A DNA stretch of 64,000 nucleotides from Thermogladius calderae 1633 (GCF_000264495.1 NC_017954.1:434001-498000), one strand, 5' to 3'; shown: positions 1 through 8,639, counted from the stretch's first letter. The notes: generated by a model not told the origin, from the sequence alone. Translations and numbers: made by a program.

Positions 1-1
1 G

Positions 2-361
2 AGGTGGGGCTTGGACGACGCGGTCGTCGAGAAGGTTGTCAACGCCATAGAGTACCACAGCTTCAGTTACTCGCGCTCGAAGAAGGTCTGGCCTATGAGC
101 ACCGAGGCCCTCGTCCTGAGCGACGCCGACAAGCTCGATGCGCTGGGCGTGGTAGGGTTCCTACGGGTTTTTGCGTACAACTGGAAAACGGGCGGTAGTA
201 TGGACGACATTATAAGGCACTTCCACGAGAAGATATTCAGGCTGAAAGACCTAATGCACTTCTCCTACTCCAAGAGGAAAGCGGAGGAGCTGACGAGCAG
301 AGTCGAGAGAGTGGTCAAAGAACTTGTAGAGGAGCTCTCTTCCTCGGGTAAAGAGTCATAG
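2..361 (+). CDS. HD-domain phosphohydrolase, C-terminal part (cut by window edge)
   Basis: The reading frame is open to the left edge, so only the last ~119 codons are visible. A conserved SDADKLDALG segment near residue 40 carries acidic residues typical of the YedJ-like branch of the HD superfamily, metal-dependent phosphohydrolases acting on nucleotides or similar phosphate esters. A helical C-terminus rich in Lys and Glu follows. The first His-Asp pair must lie outside the window, so activity cannot be judged. A TTG at 11 could serve as a start but would remove the metal-binding core, so I treat the gene as truncated by the window. Family assignment is by recognition of the C-terminal pattern; the substrate is unknown. 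Confidence 0.65.
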   Translation, partial: RWGLDDAVVEKVVNAIEYHSFSYSRSKKVWPMSTEALVLSDADKLDALGVVGFLRVFAYNWKTGGSMDDIIRHFHEKIFRLKDLMHFSYSKRKAEELTSRVERVVKELVEELSSSGKES

Positions 362-443
362 GCCTCCGAAGGCCAGCCCCTACTCTAGGCTTAACGGAGC
401 GGGGAGGCCTAGACACGGTTTTAAGAGCCTTATCCTAGAGAAA

Positions 444-1583
444 GTGATGAAGAACATGTTCGAGGTCTTCATACTTAGACCCGACGCCCTCGCAGTGTGG
501 GAGGACGAGGTAGTAAGAGAGAGGCTGTCCTGGTACCACAGCGTGATGGTCGACGAGAAGCCGGCGAAGTTCATAATCGCTCGCAAGGTCGAGGTCCCCG
601 AGGACCCGTACAGGTTGGATGACATGAGAGAACTGTGGAAGGTCCACGAGAGGGCTGCCAGGGACTTCGACAGCCTGCTGAGAGAGGTCAAGAGCGCCGA
701 CGCGACCCCTGCCTCGTACCTGAGGAGACCCGACCCCAGGCACAGCTACCTCGACGTGAAGATAGCTATCGCCCGCAGGCTCATGGACCCCTGTAGGCTG
801 TGCGAGAGGAGGTGCGGCGCCCGCCGGCTCAGCGGCCAGCCCGGCGTCTGCTTAATGGCCGACAAGTGCATTGTTCACTCGGCCTTCCTCCACATCGGGG
901 AAGAGGCGCCGCTCGTACCTAGCGGGACTATCTTCTACGGCGGCTGCAACTTCAAGTGCGTGTTCTGCCAGAACTACGACATCAGCCAGGTCAACGCGAG
1001 AGGCGGCGAGGTTGTCTCGAGCCTGGAGCTCGCCAAGGTCCAGAGGGCTCTAAGGTTGAGAGGTGCGCGCAACATAAACCACGTGGGAGGCGAGCCGACG
1101 CCTCACGTGGCCTTCATACTCGAGAGCCTCAAGTTCCTCGACGTGAACGTGCCGCAGTTGTGGAACAGCAACATGTACATGACCGAGGAGGTCGCGAGGC
1201 TGCTCCTCGACGTGGTAGACATATGGCTCCCAGACCTGAAGTACGGGAACGACGAGTGCGCCTGGCGGCTAAGCAAGGTTAGGGACTACTGGGCGGTAGC
1301 GACGAGAAACATTAAGATGGCGCACGACTCAGGGGACATGATCATAAGACACCTGGTCTTACCCGGGCACCTGGAGTGCTGCACTAGGAGAGTCCTACAG
1401 TGGATATCCGAGAACACGCCGAGGGCGCTAGTGAACGTCATGGACCAGTACAGGCCAGAGCACCTAGTCCTGAAGTACCCGGAGAAGTACAAGGAGATAG
1501 CGCGGAGGCTCAGGCGCGACGAGATCCTCGAGGCTTATAAAATGGCCGAGGAATTTAAGTTAGAGTACAAACAGGTGTCTTAG
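444..1583 (+). CDS. PflA-like radical SAM protein
   Basis: 379 residues. The radical SAM cluster motif CxxxCxxC is at about C168, C172 and C175 (CNFKCVFC), preceded near residues 117-135 by a second Cys-rich group (CRLCERRC and a later Cys) typical of the 'pyruvate formate-lyase activating enzyme-like' archaeal family. Such proteins cleave SAM to a 5'-deoxyadenosyl radical; the target of this subfamily is not established, and the PflA name reflects similarity only. The N-terminal ~110 residues form a charged extension. ATG 444 follows a weak purine-rich site. The next gene starts 3 nt downstream, so the two are probably cotranscribed. Confidence 0.8.
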   Translation: MMKNMFEVFILRPDALAVWEDEVVRERLSWYHSVMVDEKPAKFIIARKVEVPEDPYRLDDMRELWKVHERAARDFDSLLREVKSADATPASYLRRPDPRHSYLDVKIAIARRLMDPCRLCERRCGARRLSGQPGVCLMADKCIVHSAFLHIGEEAPLVPSGTIFYGGCNFKCVFCQNYDISQVNARGGEVVSSLELAKVQRALRLRGARNINHVGGEPTPHVAFILESLKFLDVNVPQLWNSNMYMTEEVARLLLDVVDIWLPDLKYGNDECAWRLSKVRDYWAVATRNIKMAHDSGDMIIRHLVLPGHLECCTRRVLQWISENTPRALVNVMDQYRPEHLVLKYPEKYKEIARRLRRDEILEAYKMAEEFKLEYKQVS

Positions 1584-1586
1584 CCG

Positions 1587-1952
1587 ATGCTGCCGGACAG
1601 TGTAAGGGAGGTGTACTTCAGCGACTACTACAGGGTACTGGTGGTTGAGGAGGACGACAAGGTCTTCGTAAGCGTGGACGTGTACAAGAAGGGCTTTGAC
1701 TACCCTGTCACGAGAACTAGCTGCGTAAAGGAGGACTTTTGCCTGATATATTCGACTCTAGACCCAGCTCTGGCGGGCCCCGAGCTCAAGGACGTGACCC
1801 TGAGCCTCGAGGTCGTGGGCTCCAAGACCCCAGGCGGTGTGGAGACGTTGAACGTCAGGTGGGTATTGAGAAAGCCCGTCGGAGAAGACGTGTTAAGAAA
1901 GGTGTTCGAGACCTCCTGGCTTCTAATTAGGGCAAAACCCACTCCACAGTGA
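1587..1952 (+). CDS. hypothetical protein (121 aa)
   Basis: I do not recognise the family. It is a soluble acidic protein without signal peptide or membrane segment; alternating hydrophobic residues suggest a mainly beta fold. It has two cysteines (C41, C47 region) that could be a disulfide or simply conserved. It begins 3 nt after the stop of the radical SAM gene, so the two are very likely one transcript, making it a possible partner or substrate of that enzyme; this is inference from context only. A T-rich tract follows the stop codon. Confidence 0.6.
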   Translation: MLPDSVREVYFSDYYRVLVVEEDDKVFVSVDVYKKGFDYPVTRTSCVKEDFCLIYSTLDPALAGPELKDVTLSLEVVGSKTPGGVETLNVRWVLRKPVGEDVLRKVFETSWLLIRAKPTPQ

Positions 1953-1963
1953 GCCGTTGAACG

Positions 1964-1968
1964 TTTTT
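1964..1968 (+). terminator. T-tract terminator after the radical SAM operon
   Basis: Five consecutive T residues lie 12 nt after the stop of the hypothetical gene and just before the valS promoter. Archaeal RNA polymerase terminates at such oligo-T tracts without a hairpin; assignment is by position and sequence only. Confidence 0.4.
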
Positions 1969-1983
1969 AATCACAAACGGCTA

Positions 1984-1990
1984 CTTTATA
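1984..1990 (+). promoter_or_regulatory. TATA box of valS
   Basis: The sequence CTTTATA lies about 26-30 nt upstream of the TTG start of valS, the spacing expected for a nearly leaderless archaeal transcript. No Shine-Dalgarno core precedes that start, which agrees with leaderless initiation. Confidence 0.5.
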
Positions 1991-2014
1991 ACACCTAGCC
2001 GGACAGGTGTCGCG

Positions 2015-4441
2015 TTGCCGGACACGTACAAGCCTAGGTTAAAGGCGACTCGCTGGAGCCCCAGTAGAGAGGTCGAGCTATTAGAGCTGTGGGAGAAGGA
2101 GGGTTTATACAAGCCCGATCTAGACTCGAAAGAAGTGATAGTGATAGACACACCGCCCCCGTACGCTAGCGGCAAGTGGCACGTGGGAGGCGCAGCGCAC
2201 TATGCCCAGATAGACATGGTGGCAAGGTATTTCAGGATGAAGGGCTACGCCGTCGTGGTCCCCTTCTACGCTGACAGGAACGGGCTACCGGTAGAGGTAC
2301 AGGTTGAGAAGAAGTACGGTGTCAACCCCCACGAGCTCTCCAAGACCCCCGAGGGTAGAGAGAAGTTCCTGGAGCTGTGCAGACGCTTCCTGGACGAGGC
2401 CGAGAACGAGATCGTTAAAGTGTGGAGGAGGCTAGGTTGCAGCTTCGACTACTGGAGAGAGGGGACGGACAGCGCCAAGTACAGGACGATAACACAGGCG
2501 ACCTTCATAGACCTCTACAAGAAGGGGCTGATCTACGAGGCCGAGAGACCCGTTAACTGGTGTCCGAGATGTAGGACGACGCTCGCGGACTCCGAGCTCG
2601 AGTACGTCGAGAGGGACGACTACCTGTACTACATAAAGTTCAAAGTCAAGGAAACCGGCGAAGACGTTGTCGTCGCCACTACTAGACCCGAGCTCCTCAG
2701 GGCTTGCAAAGCCCTCGTCTACAAACCGGGCGACGAGAGGTACGAAAGGCTGAAAGGTCTCCACGCTGTAGCCCCACTGTACGGGACAGAACTGGTAATA
2801 GCCGAGCACCCGGAGGTAGACCCCTCCTTCGGCACGGGCCTCATGATGGTGTGTAGCTTCGGAGACCACGTCGACGTCAAGATGTTCAGGGACCTAGGGC
2901 TCCAGCCCGAGATAATCATCGACAAAGAGGGCAAGATGACGGAGAAAGCAGGCTTTCTCGCGGGGCTAACCGTTGAGGAGGCGCGGAGAAAGGTCGTCGA
3001 GGCGCTCGAGTCGAGCGGGCTGATAGTAAAGAAAGAGGCCATTAGGCACTCGGTGCCAGTCTGCTGGAGGTGCAAGACGCCGACTCAGATCATCGCGACG
3101 AGAGAGTGGTTCCTCAAACAGGTGGAGTTCAAGAATGCGCTGATCGACTTGGTCGACAAAATCGTTTTCAGGCCCGAGTTCCACAAGAGCAGGCTAATAT
3201 CGTGGATTAACAGCGTAGCAACGGATTGGCCTATAAGCCGGGACAGGTACTACGCCACCGAGGTCCCTGTCTGGCGTTGCACGAGCTGTGGTAGTGTGCT
3301 TGTCCCGGAGCCGGGCACGTACTACAGGCCCTGGAGAGACCCACCGCCATGGGACAGGTGCCCCGTGTGCGGGGCGCCCAGAGACAAGCTCGTCGGCGAG
3401 AAGAAAGTGTTCGACACTTGGTTCGACAGCAGTATCTCGGTGCTCTACGCTTCTGGGTACATGCACAACCCCGGCCTTTACAAGAGAGTGAAGTACACTC
3501 TGCGCCCGCAGGGCGTAGACATTGTGAGGACGTGGCTCTACTATACAATCCTGAGAGTGTACCAACTAAAAGGAGAGCCGGCCTTCAGCTGGGTGAGGAT
3601 AACGGGGATGGGGCTAGACGAGAAGGGTGAGGAGATGCACAAGTCCAAAGGCAACGTCATAGACCCAGACCCCTACCTGGAGAAGTACGGGGCAGACGCC
3701 TTCAGATTCTGGGCTGCAGCGAGTGGGAGGCTAGGGTACGACTACAGGTTCTCTGAACAGCTGATCAAGACAGGGCTGATGTTCGCCACCAAGCTGTGGA
3801 ACATAGCGAGGTTCGTATCAAGTTTCCCCGAGCCGGGCGACTACAAGCTCAGGCCTGTAGACGAGGCAACCTTAGCCTACTTGAATGCCGTCCTCGAGAG
3901 GGTCGACAGGGCTTACGCCGAGTTAGATGTTTACGAGCCGGTACACGAGATATACCAGTTCGCCTGGAACTACTTCGCCTCTCAATACGTCGAGTTAGTT
4001 AAGTCGAGGGCCTACAACCAGAGCGGGAGGTACAGTAGCGAGGAGCAGAGAGGGGCTTGGTTCACTCTACACTACGTGTTGAAGACTCTTCTCAAGATGC
4101 TGGCGCCGATAATGCCGTTCGTCACAGACGCCATTTACAGAGAGCTCTACGGGAAGAGCGTGCACACAGAGGAGTTCCCCAGAGTAGATAAGACGCTTGG
4201 AGAGAAAGGGCACGAGCTAGCGAAGCTTGTAGAAGAGGTCAACTCGGCTATATGGAGGTTCAAGAAGAAGAACAATATGCGGCTCTCCGACCCCGTAAAG
4301 GCCAAGGTCTACCTACCCGCCAAGCTCAGCGGGGCCTTGGAAGAGGTCGTAGACCTCCACAGGCTCGAAGATGTCGAGTTATACGAGGAGCCGCCCGCGA
4401 ACGCGGCGGATATCGGTGGCGGAGTCTACATTGCGTTGTGA
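2015..4441 (+). CDS. valS: valyl-tRNA synthetase
   Basis: 808-residue class I synthetase that charges tRNA-Val. The Rossmann fold begins with PPPYASGKWHVGG (about residues 47-59), where HVGG replaces the usual HIGH. The editing domain contains a TTRPELL motif near residue 225. The second signature is MHKSK at residues 541-545 in place of KMSKS, followed by the ValRS-like GNVIDP and KYGADAFRFWAAASG. Cys pairs near 183, 350, 425 and 450 suggest bound zinc. The C-terminal anticodon domain is short, as in archaeal ValRS. TTG at 2015 is chosen because the TATA box fits a leaderless message and no other start is in frame. Confidence 0.95.
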   Translation: MPDTYKPRLKATRWSPSREVELLELWEKEGLYKPDLDSKEVIVIDTPPPYASGKWHVGGAAHYAQIDMVARYFRMKGYAVVVPFYADRNGLPVEVQVEKKYGVNPHELSKTPEGREKFLELCRRFLDEAENEIVKVWRRLGCSFDYWREGTDSAKYRTITQATFIDLYKKGLIYEAERPVNWCPRCRTTLADSELEYVERDDYLYYIKFKVKETGEDVVVATTRPELLRACKALVYKPGDERYERLKGLHAVAPLYGTELVIAEHPEVDPSFGTGLMMVCSFGDHVDVKMFRDLGLQPEIIIDKEGKMTEKAGFLAGLTVEEARRKVVEALESSGLIVKKEAIRHSVPVCWRCKTPTQIIATREWFLKQVEFKNALIDLVDKIVFRPEFHKSRLISWINSVATDWPISRDRYYATEVPVWRCTSCGSVLVPEPGTYYRPWRDPPPWDRCPVCGAPRDKLVGEKKVFDTWFDSSISVLYASGYMHNPGLYKRVKYTLRPQGVDIVRTWLYYTILRVYQLKGEPAFSWVRITGMGLDEKGEEMHKSKGNVIDPDPYLEKYGADAFRFWAAASGRLGYDYRFSEQLIKTGLMFATKLWNIARFVSSFPEPGDYKLRPVDEATLAYLNAVLERVDRAYAELDVYEPVHEIYQFAWNYFASQYVELVKSRAYNQSGRYSSEEQRGAWFTLHYVLKTLLKMLAPIMPFVTDAIYRELYGKSVHTEEFPRVDKTLGEKGHELAKLVEEVNSAIWRFKKKNNMRLSDPVKAKVYLPAKLSGALEEVVDLHRLEDVELYEEPPANAADIGGGVYIAL

Positions 4442-4453
4442 CCGGGTGCTTTT

Positions 4454-5152
4454 TCACTCGAGGGTGATCTCGACGATCCTCCCCCTAGCCGGGAAGGAGA
4501 CGTTGTATACAGGCGTGTCTCCGACGACCACCCTCTCGTACACCCCCCTGTGGGCGTGAGCGTGGATAGCCAGGCTGAAACCGCCTTCGGCTAAGACTCT
4601 CTCGAAGTCGGGGTTGGCTAGGTAGTCCCATATATCGCGGGGCTCGCCAGCGAGGTTCTTGAAGGTCACCCCGTAGTGCGTCAGCAGTACGATTTTCTGG
4701 CATCCACGGGCCCGGCACTCCCTGCTCATTCTCAGCACCTTCTCCGGTAGAGTCTTGTAGTAGGCTCTTAGACCCGGCATATGCCTCTCCTGCCACTTCG
4801 TCGGCCTGTTGAGCGCCCCCCGAGACCCTATAATACACAGCCTCGTACCAGATACCTCGAGGTCGAGGACCTCGTCGTTCAGCCACCTGACCCTCCCGTA
4901 GACTCTCCTATACTCGTCCTCAAACCCCACGTACTCCTCGTTGCCGAAAACCGCTACAATAGGTACGCCTCCAAACCGCTTGAGGAGCTCTTCGTAGACT
5001 GGTTTAAAAGCGGCTATGTTGTTGTGCTCCACTAGGTCGCCCGCGAGTAGAACCACGTCCGGCTCTATAGAACCAGCTTTCTCGAGAGCGCTCAGGAAAC
5101 TCGAAGTGTAGGCCGGGGCGTGTATGTCGCCGGTGGCTAGGATCAGTACCAC
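4454..5152 (-). CDS. calcineurin-like metallophosphoesterase
   Basis: About 232 residues. Motifs of the dinuclear metal phosphoesterase fold appear in order: GDIHAP near the N-terminus, GDLVEHNN (metal-bridging Asp and catalytic Asn region), GNEEY in place of the common GNHD, LTHYG, and HAHAHRG near the C-terminus. Substrate unknown; archaeal relatives hydrolyse phosphodiesters. I start at GTG 5152 rather than an upstream ATG at 5194, because the TATA-like element at 5170-5176 places transcription start next to 5152, giving a leaderless message. It converges with valS, 12 nt apart. Confidence 0.8.
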   Translation of the reverse strand: MVLILATGDIHAPAYTSSFLSALEKAGSIEPDVVLLAGDLVEHNNIAAFKPVYEELLKRFGGVPIVAVFGNEEYVGFEDEYRRVYGRVRWLNDEVLDLEVSGTRLCIIGSRGALNRPTKWQERHMPGLRAYYKTLPEKVLRMSRECRARGCQKIVLLTHYGVTFKNLAGEPRDIWDYLANPDFERVLAEGGFSLAIHAHAHRGVYERVVVGDTPVYNVSFPARGRIVEITLE

Positions 5153-5166
5153 AGGAGTACCCTGGG

Positions 5167-5190
5167 TAAATTTATAAAAACCTCGTTTTA
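5167..5190. promoter_or_regulatory. divergent promoter region
   Basis: A short AT block (AATTTATAAAAAC and GTTTTAT) lies between the divergently transcribed phosphoesterase and zinc ribbon genes. The TTTATAA core reads as TATA on both strands, so the two promoters probably overlap physically and could compete for TBP. Confidence 0.45.
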
Positions 5191-5225
5191 TCAATAATCT
5201 CCCAGCTCCCAGTTGCGGTGGTGCT

Positions 5226-5495
5226 ATGACTGTAGGCTTACTGAGGGGTGCGGAGAAGTCTGGTCACAAGGGCTGGACTACAGTCTATTGTGCGATTTGT
5301 AACAAGAAGCTGGACTTATTCGCCGCGTACGACACAAAAGACGTCTTCTACTGCCCCACCTGCGTCTCAAAGGGTAGAGATGCGTACTTCTGTAGTGCCG
5401 ACGCGAGAAGGCTACACTACAGGTGCCCCTACTGCGGAGGCGAGCTCAAGCCGTACTTCCCTCTGGAAGAGACTTTCCGTCAACAAAGACCTTGA
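5226..5495 (+). CDS. small zinc ribbon protein
   Basis: 89 residues with three Cys-x2-Cys pairs: CAIC (about 22-25), CPTC (about 43-46) and CPYC (about 67-70), plus further Cys and His, enough for two zinc sites. Such archaeal zinc ribbons commonly bind nucleic acid or protein partners, but I cannot name this family. Its last 50 nt overlap the 3' end of a convergent ferredoxin gene. The start follows a GGTGGTGCT stretch that may act as ribosome-binding site. Confidence 0.65.
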   Translation: MTVGLLRGAEKSGHKGWTTVYCAICNKKLDLFAAYDTKDVFYCPTCVSKGRDAYFCSADARRLHYRCPYCGGELKPYFPLEETFRQQRP

Positions 5496-5664
5496 TGGCC
5501 CTCCTAGGGCAGAGAGGTACGCAGGCAAAACACCCTATACAGCGAGAGTCGTTAACGCGTATTTCACCGTTCTTATCCGTGTAAAAGACGTGTAGCGGGC
5601 ACAGGTCGACGCAAAGCATACACTTGTCGCACTTCTCAATGTCCAGCACCACTCTATAACTCAT
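5446..5664 (-). CDS. 2[4Fe-4S] ferredoxin
   Basis: 72 residues with two complete CxxCxxCxxxCP motifs: CDKCMLCVDLCP near the N-terminus and CIGCFACVPLCP in the second half, the signature of a bacterial-type dicluster electron carrier. No redox partner is adjacent: its neighbours are a zinc ribbon protein (convergent, overlapping by 50 bp) and a PHP protein (divergent). Other archaeal ferredoxins of this type serve 2-oxoacid oxidoreductases, which is only a general expectation here. Confidence 0.85.
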   Translation of the reverse strand: MSYRVVLDIEKCDKCMLCVDLCPLHVFYTDKNGEIRVNDSRCIGCFACVPLCPRRAIKVFVDGKSLPEGSTA

Positions 5665-5731
5665 GACTCTCAGCTAATACTTTAAACTGTCCAACCCGGT
5701 CTAAAATACCGTTGAAGAGCGGTGCTAGGAA

Positions 5732-6406
5732 GTGAGGGTCAAGGCCGACCTCCACATACACTCCCTCTACAGCGACGGGAAGAACTCTCCAAGCGAGATA
5801 GTCCACCGTGCTGCAGACATCGGGTTAGCCGTGATATCGATAAGCGACCACAACACCTTCGAGGGTAGTATGAGAGCCGTAAGGCAAGTACCCAAGGGCG
5901 CACTGGAGGTGCTGGTGGTTCCTGGGGCGGAGGTTAGGACGGACAGAGGAGACGTGTTGGTCTACTGCGAACACCCTTTCGACACGCCGTATAGGCTTGA
6001 AGAGCTTGTCGATAAAGCACACGAGAACAACTGTCTCGTGGTCCCCGCTCACCCGTTCGACCTCTTCAGGCTCGGTATAGGCGAGTACGTGTACAGCGTG
6101 AGGGGGTGGGACGCTATAGAGGTTTGGAACGCATCTTCTACCAAGGCCTCCAACAGGAGGGCGGTTCAGGCGGCCAGGGAGCTGGGCCTACCCGGGCTAG
6201 CCAACAGCGACGCGCATGTAGTCGAACAGGTCGGTTCCGCCTACACGATCGTCGAAGTAGACGACCTAGGGCTTCAACACGTTTTGGAGTCCATTAGGAG
6301 AGGCCGGGTACATCCAGTATTCGGGCATCACGGAGTGAAAGCGACCTTTAAGTGGGTCGAGTGGAGCATTGAGAGGAGGATTAGAGACCTGTTGGAGGGC
6401 AAGTAG
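5732..6406 (+). CDS. PHP-domain phosphoesterase
   Basis: 224 residues. The N-terminal DLHIHSLYSDG motif and SDHNTFEG (about 39-46) provide first metal ligands; VVPGAEVRT, VPAHPFD (about 107-113) and NSDAHV (about 157-162) supply the rest. PHP proteins are trinuclear metal phosphoesterases; this stand-alone form may act on nucleoside 3',5'-bisphosphates or histidinol-phosphate-like substrates, but the sequence alone does not decide. GTG 5732 is supported by a GGTG core 7 nt upstream. The gene is convergent with the CitG-like gene, 2 nt apart. Confidence 0.85.
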   Translation: MRVKADLHIHSLYSDGKNSPSEIVHRAADIGLAVISISDHNTFEGSMRAVRQVPKGALEVLVVPGAEVRTDRGDVLVYCEHPFDTPYRLEELVDKAHENNCLVVPAHPFDLFRLGIGEYVYSVRGWDAIEVWNASSTKASNRRAVQAARELGLPGLANSDAHVVEQVGSAYTIVEVDDLGLQHVLESIRRGRVHPVFGHHGVKATFKWVEWSIERRIRDLLEGK

Positions 6407-6408
6407 CC

Positions 6409-7275
6409 CTACGCCGTGAGTAGCCCTTCGTAGATGGCTAGGAAGGTCAGCACCGCCAGTTCCTCGACGTACTCGTTAAAGCTAAACCCCTGCCTCCTCA
6501 CTTCGGCATCTACCTCGAGTAACCTCTTAGCCGCCTCCCTACTGGCCAGGTCTTTCTCGACCAGCTCTCTAACAGCGCCTCTGAGGTTAACTGGAATACG
6601 GGGCGTAATCAGGTCGAGGTAAGTAGCCAGTATACTGGCCTCCGCGCTCTTGAACCTCTTCTTGTAGTTGAGCATGTTCTTCAGTAGCCCTATGACTGGG
6701 AACTCGTGTGTGTCGAGAAGCGTAAATGCGGGCCATTTAGACGACAAGACTCTGAACACCTCGCTGAAAGAAACCGTTGAGCTGATCAACGTGACGCCTG
6801 TAAGGTCTGTGGAGGCAAGGTGGTCGAGCATGTCCGTCCTATGGACGCTTCTCAGCGCGTCTAGGAAGGTCTTGATGTCCCCAGGCCTGTTTGCCGAGAG
6901 GAGGTTCTCCAGCACCCTCTTCACTTGTGCGTGGTCTCTCAGAATACTCTCGGTACCGGTGTACCCGAGCGAGAAGGCGTACAGGAGGCTCGGCACTATC
7001 AACGAGGGGTAGACCCTGCCACACCACCTGAAGGCCTCCCTTAGGGCTTTGTTGAGAAACCTGCCGAGTTCGACCGAGGGTAGTGAGAGGTCGCCTCTTC
7101 TAACCCGCTCCCCTATCGAGGTCGCCTCGTTTACGAGGTCCGATACCGAGATACTGTTGCACACTAGGCTAACCGACTCGAGGTCTACTCTCAACCTGTG
7201 ATAACCACCCGGCTTGATAGGGGTATCGACTGCTAGGTAGACCCCGTAGAGGAAGGACTTTACTACAGTGCTCAC
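6409..7275 (-). CDS. CitG-like triphosphoribosyl-dephospho-CoA synthase family protein
   Basis: About 288 residues. The N-terminal KPGGYHR resembles the KPGNVHR signature of archaeal CitG-related proteins, and the order of later segments (NLG-like hydrophobic helix, a DIKTFLDALRSV helix, STDLTG, and a terminal helical region) also fits. Bacterial CitG condenses ATP and dephospho-CoA with release of adenine; the archaeal homologues have no proven reaction. GTG 7275 is preferred because GGTG lies 6 nt upstream; GTG 7296 is also possible. It is the last gene of a minus-strand operon that also contains a RimK-type ligase and MTA phosphorylase. Family assignment is moderate. Confidence 0.5.
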   Translation of the reverse strand: MSTVVKSFLYGVYLAVDTPIKPGGYHRLRVDLESVSLVCNSISVSDLVNEATSIGERVRRGDLSLPSVELGRFLNKALREAFRWCGRVYPSLIVPSLLYAFSLGYTGTESILRDHAQVKRVLENLLSANRPGDIKTFLDALRSVHRTDMLDHLASTDLTGVTLISSTVSFSEVFRVLSSKWPAFTLLDTHEFPVIGLLKNMLNYKKRFKSAEASILATYLDLITPRIPVNLRGAVRELVEKDLASREAAKRLLEVDAEVRRQGFSFNEYVEELAVLTFLAIYEGLLTA

Positions 7276-7368
7276 GTGGACCACCCCTTTTACCACTCGT
7301 CTCGGAGGACCTAGAGATCAGGCTGAGAGCTCCTCCTCACCACTCCGGACGGTTTGCTACTCATCATC

Positions 7369-8259
7369 TCACTTCTTTATCTTATCTTTCAGGAGCCTAA
7401 TTATATCCCTCGAGGGGTCTACGCCGGTGGCCTGCTTGAGTCCGTGCCACTGCGGGAACGCGTTTACCTCCAGGATGAACAGTTTGTTTGTTGTCCTGTC
7501 TAGTGCGATGTCTACCCCAGCGTAGTCGAGTTTTAAGGTCTTAGTAGCCTCTACTGCTAGTTTGAACGCTTCAGGGTACTCGCTCTCGTCGACTTTCACC
7601 CCTCTAGCGCCCTGCGCTACGTTGGTCTTCCACTTACCCTCCACGACCCTCTTCATACCGGCGACTACTCTATCACCTACCACGAACAACCTGAAGTCGA
7701 AACCAGGCTTTTCCAAGAAGACCTGGTAGTAGCTTGGTATACCCATCGATGACAGCCCCTTAGTCAGCTGGAAAGCGACATCGGGGTCGTCTACAAGCGT
7801 CGAGCCGAGCCCTAGACTCCCCGTGATGGGCTTTAGAACGGCTCTTTTGGCTTGCTCTACGTACCTCATCGCAGTGAACGGGTTCTCGGTGACCAGTGTG
7901 TTAGGGACGGGCAGTCCAGCAGATGCCAATGCTAGAAGACTCCTCCACTTGTCTCTGGCAGTAACTGAGGCGATTGGGTCGTTGACTACCGGGACAGTTT
8001 TTGAAAGTGCCTCCAAGACGCCGATCCTCTTCATGAAGACCTCAAGCGACATGAACACCCCTACACCTCTGAGAACAGCACCGCTTATGTCTAGTTCTCT
8101 GTTGTGATACTTCACGCTGATTTTCCCGTCTACTATATAGGAGTCGAGACCCTGAACCCTGACGTACTCTGCCTCCACGTTCTCCTCGGAGGCAGCCCTC
8201 AACAAGTCTACGACGGACTCGGATAGTGTCGACCTATAGTGGATTATCCCTATCTTCAT
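7369..8259 (-). CDS. RimK-type ATP-grasp ligase (MptN/RimK/LysX group)
   Basis: 296 residues. After an N-terminal pre-ATP-grasp domain come the ATP-grasp signatures: AVLKPITGSLGLG (about 140-152) as the nucleotide-binding loop, a DFRLFVVGDRVVAGMKR strand (about 185-201), and the metal-binding ILEVNAFPQWHG (about 266-277). Members attach an amino acid, often glutamate, to a carboxylate on a protein or cofactor; archaeal MptN glutamylates tetrahydromethanopterin. Which substrate is used here cannot be read from sequence. It overlaps the upstream membrane-protein gene by 4 nt, indicating translational coupling. Confidence 0.8.
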   Translation of the reverse strand: MKIGIIHYRSTLSESVVDLLRAASEENVEAEYVRVQGLDSYIVDGKISVKYHNRELDISGAVLRGVGVFMSLEVFMKRIGVLEALSKTVPVVNDPIASVTARDKWRSLLALASAGLPVPNTLVTENPFTAMRYVEQAKRAVLKPITGSLGLGSTLVDDPDVAFQLTKGLSSMGIPSYYQVFLEKPGFDFRLFVVGDRVVAGMKRVVEGKWKTNVAQGARGVKVDESEYPEAFKLAVEATKTLKLDYAGVDIALDRTTNKLFILEVNAFPQWHGLKQATGVDPSRDIIRLLKDKIKK

Positions 8260-8618
8260 CTCGGGTACAGCCTCAGAGAAGCGATAGCGGTGACGAAAGA
8301 GGCTAGTGCCAATGTGGCACAGGTAGACAGGGAGTAGTACGAGCCGCTGAGGACGTAGCCTAGGAGCCCCCCGAGCGACACGGCAACTACTAATAGTAAG
8401 ACGAGGACGGCCGCCTCTCTCAGGCTTTTAACGTAGTCGACGTACTTGACGTAATAAGCCATCGAGAGCAAGAACAGCACGACGCCTGTCACGACAGTGT
8501 AGAGGCTCGCCTGGTAAGTTATAAGGAGACTGCCGATGCCTGAGGCTGCTAGGGCGGCGTAAGTGTACCTCCTAGTGTACAGCCTGATACCGGGCATGCC
8601 GTATACCACGCTCAACAA
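8256..8618 (-). CDS. small membrane protein (3-4 TM helices)
   Basis: About 120 residues with hydrophobic stretches near 21-36, 38-57, 68-86 and 93-112 and a short charged loop (KYVDYVKSLRE) in the middle; the C-terminus is basic. No family recognised. It sits between the SIS-like gene and the ATP-grasp ligase in a tight operon and overlaps the latter by ATGA-type 4 nt. TTG 8618 is the longest start; ATG 8597 would remove seven residues and is equally plausible. Confidence 0.6.
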   Translation of the reverse strand: MLSVVYGMPGIRLYTRRYTYAALAASGIGSLLITYQASLYTVVTGVVLFLLSMAYYVKYVDYVKSLREAAVLVLLLVVAVSLGGLLGYVLSGSYYSLSTCATLALASFVTAIASLRLYPR

Positions 8619-8639
8619 GTCGTTTACACTCGTCTCTTA

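Noticed and set aside
441-447. C/D-box-like GTGATGA
   Set aside because: It lies at the start codon of the radical SAM gene and has no matching C', D or D' boxes.
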